This document shows, in pieces, positions 25,104 to 30,206 of a stretch of DNA of 30,206 nucleotides. Source of the stretch: CAYRML01 sp964425485. Its GTDB lineage: Bacteria > Bacillota > Dehalobacteriia > UBA4068. Under the pieces are notes generated by a model. That model saw only the letters and a program-made list of their open reading frames with translations. It did not search any database and had not been told where the DNA came from. How positions within the stretch are numbered: position 1 is the stretch's first letter; every line of letters begins with the position of its first letter. A program made the position numbers and the translations under genes. Where the stretch lies: NCBI GenBank assembly GCA_964425485.1, contig CAYRML010000013.1, positions 1-30,206 on the forward strand, in the 5' to 3' direction.

Positions 25104-25550
25104 TTATTCTTTAATATTAAGAAGTGTAAAACCGCTTTTAGCGTCGGGCAGCCTAATGGCCTTATCAGTGATGATTTCCTGCACTATTACTTCCCCTGTT
25201 AGCCAGGTGTCTATGCCGGGGCGCAGGCATCCGCAGACGGCTTGACCCATACGGCCTATGCTGCCATGTATATGTAAGATGGGCTTGCCTTTTTCGTCAC
25301 AGGCCAGAACCCCGAAAGCTGTGGCCTCATGTGCCTCATGCACCGGTATCTTGACCGGCTGCGGCAGATCAGGCTGAGTTGTATGCGGTCCTACCACCAT
25401 ATGTCCGTTATAGAGGCCTCCCATAAAATGGACCAGAGCTGTATTGATGTTTTCCCTTTGGGCAAATTCTTCTATACAAAAAGGTAAAGTATCCCCTTCT
25501 TGCAGGCACAGAAGAAAAACCCGGCCATAGTCAACTTCAGCTGCTTGCAT
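25104..25550 (-). CDS. PCC/DUF296 domain protein
   Basis: 148 residues; ATG at 25550 after AAGGGAGTA. The PCC fold (plant and prokaryote conserved domain, also found beside AT-hooks) is shown by GRVFLLCLQEGDTLPFCIEE (9-28), NTALVHFMGGLYNGHM, and a LHIHGSIGRMG then CGCLRPGIDTWLTGEVIVQE block. Two His residues in LHIHGS suggest a possible metal site. Prokaryotic stand-alone PCC proteins have no settled function. It precedes the QueG-like gene by 15 bases, so the two are almost certainly co-transcribed. No AT-hook is present. Confidence 0.85.
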   Translation of the reverse strand: MQAAEVDYGRVFLLCLQEGDTLPFCIEEFAQRENINTALVHFMGGLYNGHMVVGPHTTQPDLPQPVKIPVHEAHEATAFGVLACDEKGKPILHIHGSIGRMGQAVCGCLRPGIDTWLTGEVIVQEIITDKAIRLPDAKSGFTLLNIKE

Positions 25551-25598
25551 ATATCATACTCCCTTATCGTTCCTATTGTTGGCTTGATCCTGTCTAAG

Positions 25599-25604
25599 AT
25601 TATA
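25599..25604 (-). promoter_or_regulatory. Possible -10 box of the PCC operon
   Basis: TATAAT on the - strand, about 49 bases upstream of the PCC start codon. No good -35 is seen (TTTAGC at 16 bases). Confidence 0.3.
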
Positions 25605-25753
25605 TTATTTCAATAAAATTGCTAAACTATACACTGGTGTTTTGTGGGTTGCTGCTATTTACCAATATTCAGGAGTGGAGTACAGTTAAAATGTTCCAAA
25701 TTTTCAACCAAAATAATTCTTCATAAAAATATGTAAACCTGCCGCAAAAAAAA

Positions 25754-25863
25754 AATAATCATATCTCCTGGTACGCCGGAAGGGACTTGAACCCCCGACC
25801 TCTTGATTCGTAGTCAAGCGCTCTATCCAGCTGAGCTACCGGCGCATATGAGATATGATTATT
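25754..25863 (-). repeat. Perfect 14-bp inverted repeat enclosing the tRNA-Arg gene, followed by a T-run
   Basis: On the + strand, AATAATCATATCTC is at 25754-25767 and its exact complement GAGATATGATTATT at 25850-25863. On the - strand transcript, the leader arm pairs with the trailer arm across the tRNA; ten U residues begin inside and continue past the trailer arm. The two arms would extend the acceptor stem of the precursor and form a terminator-like helix. Confidence 0.85.
25769..25845 (-). tRNA. tRNA-Arg (anticodon ACG)
   Basis: 77 bases including an encoded CCA. Acceptor arms GCGCCGG and CCGGCGT pair with one G-U. The anticodon loop is CTACGAA in the stem TTGA/TCAA, and the T-loop is GTTCAAG. 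It is the last gene of the three-tRNA transcript. Confidence 0.96.
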
Positions 25864-25957
25864 GGCGGAGAGAGCGGGATTCGAACCCGCGATACAGGTT
25901 TTTGCCCGTATACTCGCTTAGCAGGCGAGCGCCTTCGACCTACTCGGCCATCTCTCC
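25863..25957 (-). tRNA. tRNA-Ser (anticodon GCT)
   Basis: 95 bases including CCA, with the long variable arm typical of tRNA-Ser. Acceptor GGAGAGA pairs with TCTCTCC, the discriminator is G, the anticodon loop is CTGCTAA and the T-loop is GTTCGAATC. It reads AGC and AGU codons. Confidence 0.96.
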
Positions 25958-25982
25958 ATAAATTGTAGTTGAGACCTTAATT

Positions 25983-26072
25983 TGGCGGAGGGGGTGGGAT
26001 TCGAACCCACGGAACCCTTGCAGGCTCAACGGTTTTCAAGACCGCCTCCTTAAACCGCTCAGACACCCCTCC
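25983..26072 (-). tRNA. tRNA-Ser (anticodon TGA)
   Basis: 90 bases including CCA, with a long variable arm. Acceptor GGAGGGG pairs with CCCCTCC, the discriminator is G, and the anticodon loop is CTTGAAA. It reads UCN codons. It is the first tRNA after the promoter. An 8-bp inverted repeat (AGACCTTA at 25972-25979, TAAGGTCT at 26092-26099) brackets it. Confidence 0.96.
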
Positions 26073-26106
26073 CTAAGCTTGCGGGGCTTGATAAGGTCTG
26101 CTACAT

Positions 26107-26135
26107 ACTATATCAAAATTAAAGTTTGATGTCAA
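26107..26135 (-). promoter_or_regulatory. Strong promoter of the tRNA cluster
   Basis: On the - strand, a perfect TTGACA (26135-26130) and TATAGT (26112-26107) are separated by 17 bases. The start point near 26100 gives a leader of about 28 bases before tRNA-Ser(UGA). Confidence 0.88.
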
Positions 26136-26243
26136 TAATAAAGTTAGCAGATAGCTCTTTTTTAAAATTTTTTGGCTTTCAGAACCATATTTGCCATTTT
26201 ATATCTTATTTATACGGAAATTTGCTATTTTGATTAAAAAAGC

Positions 26244-26272
26244 TGGAATCGTTCATACTATTGTATTATAAT
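26244..26272 (+). promoter_or_regulatory. serS promoter
   Basis: A perfect TATAAT (26267-26272) has a weak -35 TGGAAT (26244-26249) 17 bases upstream. The predicted start near 26279 lies before the ATG at 26315 and after 26261, which rules out the longer ORF start. No T-box leader fits in this short untranslated region. Confidence 0.6.
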
Positions 26273-26314
26273 TATTCGTGTGATTACGTTTTGACGAGAT
26301 ATGGGGGTATAGTA

Positions 26315-27592
26315 ATGTTGGATTTAAAATTTGTCAGAGCCAATCCACAAGCGGTGGAAGAAGCCTTGCAAAAAAGAGGAGGCAAGGTATCTTTGGCTGC
26401 TTTTTTGCAGCAGGAAGCCGAGCGTCGTCAGATATTGGCTCAGGTAGAAGAAATGAAAGCCAAGCGCAATGCTGATTCCAAGCAGATTGGGCAAATGAAG
26501 CAAGCCGGTGCCGCGGACAGCGAAGTAGCCGATCTGAAGGAAGAAATGCGCCTTCTGGGCGATAAAATCAGCCAGTTGGATGAGAGGCTGCGCCAGGTAG
26601 AAGAAGAATTGCAGCAAACCTTGCTCAGCATCCCTAATATCCCGCATGAAAGCGTTCCTGTCGGGGCCGATGACAGCTCCAATCGTTTGGTCCGCAAATG
26701 GGGGGAACCGCTGCAATTTACTTTTGCGCCAAAGCCGCATTGGGAAATAGGAGAGGCTTTAGATATATTAGATTTTGCTCGCGGCGCTAAGATATCGGGC
26801 GCCCGTTTTACCGTCTATAAAGGCTTGGGCGCCAAATTGGAAAGGGCTTTGATAAACTTCTTCCTTGATCTGCATACGCAAAAACATGGTTATACGGAAA
26901 TATTTCCTCCCTATATGGTTAACAGCAGCAGTATGCAAGGCACCGGTCAGCTGCCAAAATTCAAGGAAGACATGTTCCATATTGAGGGCAGTGACTATTA
27001 TCTGATCCCCACGGCCGAGGTGCCGGTGACCAATCTGTTTGGCGGAGAAATATTGGAGGCGGAGCAGCTGCCTATTTTGTATGCTGCTTATTCCGCCTGC
27101 TTCAGGGCAGAGGCTGGGGCAGCCGGCAGGGACACTCGCGGCCTAATCCGGCAGCATCAATTCAACAAGGTAGAGCTGGTCAAATTTGCTCATCCGGAAA
27201 ACAGTTATCAGGAGCTGGAAAAGCTCACTAATGATGCGGAATCTGTGCTGCAGCAACTGGGATTGCCTTATCAGGTGGTCTGTCTTGCCGGCGGTGATCT
27301 GGGCTTTTCTTCGGCCAAGACTTATGATCTGGAAGTGTGGCTGCCCAGTTTTTCCTGTTATCGGGAAATCTCCTCCTGCTCCAATTTTGAGGATTTCCAG
27401 GCCCGGAGGGCCAATATCCGTTTTCGGCGGGACAGCAAAGCCAAACCGGAATTTTTGCATACTCTTAACGGTTCTGGTGTTGCTGTGGGCCGCACAGTGG
27501 CCGCTATTTTAGAAAATTATCAGCAAGCCGATGGTTCTGTCAAGGTGCCGCCGGTGCTGATTCCTTATATGGGTTGTGATATTATAAAATAA
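26315..27592 (+). CDS. serS: Seryl-tRNA synthetase
   Basis: 425 residues, normal length. It charges tRNA-Ser with serine. The start MLDLKFVRANP at ATG 26315 is the conserved N-terminus, with GGGGGTA just upstream. Residues 30-100 form the antiparallel coiled-coil arm that grips the long variable arm of tRNA-Ser. Class II motif 2 is ACFRAEAGAAGRDTRGLIRQ, then HQFNKVEL, and motif 3 is GSGVAVGRTVAAILENY near the C-terminus. It is divergent from the tRNA cluster, which contains two of its substrates, tRNA-Ser(UGA) and tRNA-Ser(GCU). Confidence 0.96.
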   Translation: MLDLKFVRANPQAVEEALQKRGGKVSLAAFLQQEAERRQILAQVEEMKAKRNADSKQIGQMKQAGAADSEVADLKEEMRLLGDKISQLDERLRQVEEELQQTLLSIPNIPHESVPVGADDSSNRLVRKWGEPLQFTFAPKPHWEIGEALDILDFARGAKISGARFTVYKGLGAKLERALINFFLDLHTQKHGYTEIFPPYMVNSSSMQGTGQLPKFKEDMFHIEGSDYYLIPTAEVPVTNLFGGEILEAEQLPILYAAYSACFRAEAGAAGRDTRGLIRQHQFNKVELVKFAHPENSYQELEKLTNDAESVLQQLGLPYQVVCLAGGDLGFSSAKTYDLEVWLPSFSCYREISSCSNFEDFQARRANIRFRRDSKAKPEFLHTLNGSGVAVGRTVAAILENYQQADGSVKVPPVLIPYMGCDIIK

Positions 27593-27600
27593 ATATGGGT

Positions 27601-27638
27601 AAAAAGTCCACTCTAACTTTTGTTAGGGTGGGCTTTTT
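27601..27638. terminator. Bidirectional terminator between serS and the aminotransferase
   Basis: A 17-bp stem with two wobbles (27601-27617 with 27622-27638), a TTTT loop, and A/T runs on both sides. Confidence 0.9.
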
Positions 27639-27657
27639 TGTTATTGGCAGCTTTGAT

Positions 27658-28809
27658 TTATTTTTGCATGATAAATTTTTGGGCAGCGGCCACACCTTGT
27701 CCCAATTTGATGGGGCAGCCTAATTCCGCCAGCACCATTTCCAGGGCGGCCAAACAAGCCACCAGATCCAAGTCATTGACATAGCCCAGATGACCGATAC
27801 GGAAGGTGTTATCTTTAAAAATGCCCTGCCCGCCGGCCACAACGGTATTATACTTTTCTTTCAGCGGCTTGACTATTTGTTGCGACTTGATACCTGTGGG
27901 AGTATATACGGCGGTCACTGCTGTCGAGGCGCAGCTGTCATCAGCCACGCATGTCAGGCCCAAGGCACGCACGCCGGTGCGGATGATATCGCGATGGAAA
28001 AAATGGTCTTTGATGATATTATCCAAACCTGTTTCCAACATCATTTCTAAGGCGGCTTCTACTGAATAAAAGGTGGCAATGGCCGGGGTGAAAGGGGTTT
28101 GGCCCTGATCATAAAACTTTTTTGCTGCGGCCAAATCGAAATAATATTTGCCGTTTTTGTTTGTGGCTTGCACTTGCCAAGCCTTGGGGCTAACGGAAAT
28201 AAAAGCCAGCCCGGGAGGAGCCATAAAAGCCTTTTGGCTGCCGGCTATGACGACATCTAAACCCCATTCGTCGGTTTTCAGGGGGGTGGTGGCCATGCCG
28301 CTGACGGAGTCGACAAGCAAAAGCGCCGGATGATTGCCACGGGCGGCGGCTATTTCTTGGATGGGGTTATAAACGCCGGTCGAGGTTTCATTGTGCTGCA
28401 TGAGGATGGCTTTGGTCTCTCGATTTGTGTCGGCTTGCAGACGTTCCTTTATCACTTGCGGATCGATAGCCGTGCCCCAAGTAAATTCTATATGATCGAC
28501 CTCAGCCCCATATTGTTTGGCTATATCTGCGAAACGGTTGCCAAAATTGCCGATGGAAGCGGCTATAACTTTGTCTCCTGGATTGATAAAATTGCTGACG
28601 GCCGCTTCCAAACCACCTGTACCGGAGCAGGTTAGAATCAATAAATCATTGGTGGTTTCAAATATTTTTTTCGTATTTTCCGTAACATTGGTTAATATGT
28701 GTTTAAATTCCGGCCCGCGGTGATTGACCATAGGTTTGGAGCCGGCTCTTAAAATACGGGGTGGGATCTGTGTAGGCCCCGGTAAAAGAAAATATTGATT
28801 TTCCGACAT
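27658..28809 (-). CDS. Class V aminotransferase, alanine-glyoxylate/serine-pyruvate type
   Basis: 383 residues from ATG 28809, which has AAAGGAG 9 bases upstream; a TTG three codons earlier (28818) is too close to that site. PLP-dependent transfer of an amino group from alanine or serine to glyoxylate or pyruvate is the family reaction. Signatures: LPGPTQIPPRIL near the N-terminus, CSGTGGLEAAVSN, LLLVDSVSG with the PLP-contact Asp (D167), and IAGSQKAFMAPPGL with the Schiff-base Lys (K193). The exact substrates cannot be settled from sequence; a related enzyme in some bacteria acts on purine-derived ureidoglycine. Its context (convergent with serS) suggests a tie to serine metabolism but is not proof. 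Confidence 0.88.
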   Translation of the reverse strand: MSENQYFLLPGPTQIPPRILRAGSKPMVNHRGPEFKHILTNVTENTKKIFETTNDLLILTCSGTGGLEAAVSNFINPGDKVIAASIGNFGNRFADIAKQYGAEVDHIEFTWGTAIDPQVIKERLQADTNRETKAILMQHNETSTGVYNPIQEIAAARGNHPALLLVDSVSGMATTPLKTDEWGLDVVIAGSQKAFMAPPGLAFISVSPKAWQVQATNKNGKYYFDLAAAKKFYDQGQTPFTPAIATFYSVEAALEMMLETGLDNIIKDHFFHRDIIRTGVRALGLTCVADDSCASTAVTAVYTPTGIKSQQIVKPLKEKYNTVVAGGQGIFKDNTFRIGHLGYVNDLDLVACLAALEMVLAELGCPIKLGQGVAAAQKFIMQK

Positions 28810-29094
28810 ATATGACAACTCCTTTTAAATCAATTTGATGCTTAATCTCTATTATAATATTTTCTGGGCCCGGTAGCAACAATTTGACGCCATAATACCA
28901 AATCAATTCTTGAAGGCGGCAGGATAAAAGCCATGTTTGTCTTTTTATGCACTGTAATATGCATGCGATGGTTCCGGCAAACGTCGATTGGACTGAAAAA
29001 ATAATATCATACTGGTATTTGTTTTTAATTTTTACTTATGATAACATAAATTCGATTATAATAAAAAATATTTATTCATGTCGAAGGGATTAGT
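28810..29094. other. 285-bp divergent intergenic region, no gene seen
   Basis: AT-rich, with a TATAAT-like box near 29057. I looked for a thiamin-pyrophosphate riboswitch before the CytX-like gene and saw no GGGG/CTGAGA core. Confidence 0.5.
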
Positions 29095-30206
29095 ATGCAA
29101 ACGGAAAAAAGCAATCAAGTGACTACTATCAGCCAGATGATGATCTGGTTCGGAGCCTCAATTTCCATAGCGGAGATATTGACTGGCACTTTAGTAGCGC
29201 CTTTAGGCTTGCAACAAGGGCTCTTGGCTCTTATTATAGGGCATTTGATCGGCGGTGTTTGTTTATGTCTGGTCGGGCTTATCGGTTCTAAGAGCCGGCT
29301 GACCTCTGCGCAAAGCATCAGTATTTCTTTTGGCAAATATGGCTCTGTGAGTTTTTCCTTGATCAATACCTTGCAGCTCTTCGGTTGGACAGCTGTTATG
29401 CTTGTTATGGGCTCCAAAGTTTTAAATGGTATAACCATACAATTTTTTAATTATAATAATGAAAAATTATGGTGTGTGGTCATTGGTGCATTAATTTGCC
29501 TCTGGGTCATAATCGGCATGAAAAATTTGGCCAAAGTTAATCGTTTTGTTATTACGGCCCTGTTGATTTTCTCAGTGATATTAGGGTTTTCCGTTTTCCG
29601 AGGCGGGGCAGTGGGCTTAGCTCCCGGCATGGGCGATATTACTTTTGGCGGAGCAGTGGAGCTTAATGTAGCCATGGCTTTATCTTGGATGCCGCTGATT
29701 TCCGATTATACTTGCAGGCTGAAAAAGAAAGCCAGCGCCACTATTGCTACGGTAGGCAGCTATATTGCGGGAAGTTTTATTATGTTCTTGGTGGGGTTTG
29801 GCGCCGCGCTTTATGCCGGCACCGATGATATATATGTAATTATGATGACGGCAGGACTGGGCTGGGCCACGCTTTTGATTGTGCTTTTTTCCACGGCGGC
29901 CACCACCTTTATGGATTCTTATTCCATCGGGGTGAATGTCAATCACTTAAATAAAAAGATAACTCAAAAGAAAGCTTCCGTGTTGGCTTGCGCTATTGGC
30001 GTAGTGATTGCTGTGCTCATCGATATCGGACAATATGAAAGCTTTTTATATCTGATTGGCTCTGTTTTCGCCCCCTTCTTTGCTATACTTTTGGTGGATT
30101 ATTATATTTTTGGCAAACGCAGTATTGATGCAAAATGCCTTATCAACTGGAAAAACATTATAATTTGGGTTATCGGCTTTGTCATTTATCGGCTTTTAAT
30201 GTCCTA
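29095..30206 (+). CDS. CytX-like NCS1 transporter (hydroxymethylpyrimidine or nucleobase), cut by window edge
   Basis: 370 codons from ATG 29095 to the edge, with AAGGGAT upstream. The frame is open throughout, and about ten membrane segments are visible. MMIWFGASISIAEILTGTLV, then APLGLQQGLLALIIGHLIGG, matches the first two helices of CytX/cytosine-permease-like NCS1 proteins. A later ALSWMPLISDYTCRLKKKAS matches the family segment W-P-L-I-S-D-Y-T. CytX is usually linked to uptake of the thiamin precursor HMP, but no thiamin genes or TPP riboswitch are visible here, so the substrate is open. The 3' end is missing. Confidence 0.85.
   Translation, partial: MQTEKSNQVTTISQMMIWFGASISIAEILTGTLVAPLGLQQGLLALIIGHLIGGVCLCLVGLIGSKSRLTSAQSISISFGKYGSVSFSLINTLQLFGWTAVMLVMGSKVLNGITIQFFNYNNEKLWCVVIGALICLWVIIGMKNLAKVNRFVITALLIFSVILGFSVFRGGAVGLAPGMGDITFGGAVELNVAMALSWMPLISDYTCRLKKKASATIATVGSYIAGSFIMFLVGFGAALYAGTDDIYVIMMTAGLGWATLLIVLFSTAATTFMDSYSIGVNVNHLNKKITQKKASVLACAIGVVIAVLIDIGQYESFLYLIGSVFAPFFAILLVDYYIFGKRSIDAKCLINWKNIIIWVIGFVIYRLLMS

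Noticed and set aside
26261..26314. Upstream start extending serS by 18 residues
   Set aside because: It lies before the predicted transcription start and lacks a ribosome binding site; MLDLKF at 26315 is the conserved SerRS start.
26073..26314. T-box leader before serS
   Set aside because: No T-box core (GGTGGNACCGCG) or antiterminator/terminator pair is seen, and the untranslated region is short.
28810..29094. TPP riboswitch before the CytX-like gene
   Set aside because: The conserved TPP core segments (GGGG..., CTGAGA, ACCTGA) are absent.

Overview
The window looks like a draft chromosomal segment from an anaerobic, low-to-mid GC Bacillota (Clostridia or Negativicutes type). Strong AGGAGG-type ribosome binding sites, many intrinsic terminators, lipoprotein-rich secreted proteins, an oxygen-sensitive class III ribonucleotide reductase, a DUF1847 protein and an AceTr acetate transporter all fit this. 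The exact taxon is inference. A run of ten Ns (11389-11398) marks an assembly gap inside a serpin gene. I see no prophage, insertion sequence, CRISPR array or rRNA.

Layout. 1-768 (-): the 5' part of a secreted protein, perhaps with a copper-amine-oxidase-like stalk domain. 898-2250 (+): an RlmD-type 23S rRNA uracil methyltransferase. 2438-3565 (+): glycerol dehydrogenase with clearly richer GC, followed by a broken serine-hydrolase (beta-lactamase-like) lipoprotein. 4159-7308 (+): promoter, cobalamin riboswitch, terminator, then nrdG and nrdD, a B12-responsive anaerobic ribonucleotide reductase unit. 7401-7450: a long perfect hairpin. 7504-8322 (+): acetolactate decarboxylase as a lipoprotein. 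8484-10346 (+): SLH-like/SH3/NlpC-P60 wall hydrolase, then a metallo-beta-lactamase-fold protein. 11286-13918 (-): serpin lipoprotein and an MFS transporter. 14168-15688 (+): secreted subtilase.

15915-17744 (+): TypA/BipA. 17769-17933 (-): an overlooked 54-residue ORF. 18058-19761 (+): DUF421 membrane protein and MetF. 19769-20593 (-): DUF368 (PopT-like) membrane protein. 21053-22342 (+): AceTr acetate transporter and DUF1847 protein. 22799-24412 (+): small repeat-bearing lipoprotein, polysaccharide deacetylase and a cupin. 24459-25550 (-): two-gene operon of a PCC/DUF296 protein and a QueG-like protein that lacks its iron-sulfur domain. 25769-26072 (-): three tRNAs (Ser-UGA, Ser-GCU, Arg-ACG) behind one strong promoter. 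26315-27592 (+): serS. 27658-28809 (-): class V (serine/alanine-glyoxylate type) aminotransferase. 29095-end (+): CytX-like transporter, cut by the window edge.

How the genes fit together: most are housekeeping or cell-envelope genes. The clearest regulatory logic is the B12 riboswitch controlling a B12-independent ribonucleotide reductase. The most unusual items are the serpin/subtilase pair, the tRNA-Arg gene enclosed by a perfect 14-bp inverted repeat that runs into a U-tract, the QueG-like protein that stops where its cluster cysteines would begin, and the lipoprotein form of acetolactate decarboxylase. I found no convincing wholly new multi-gene system.
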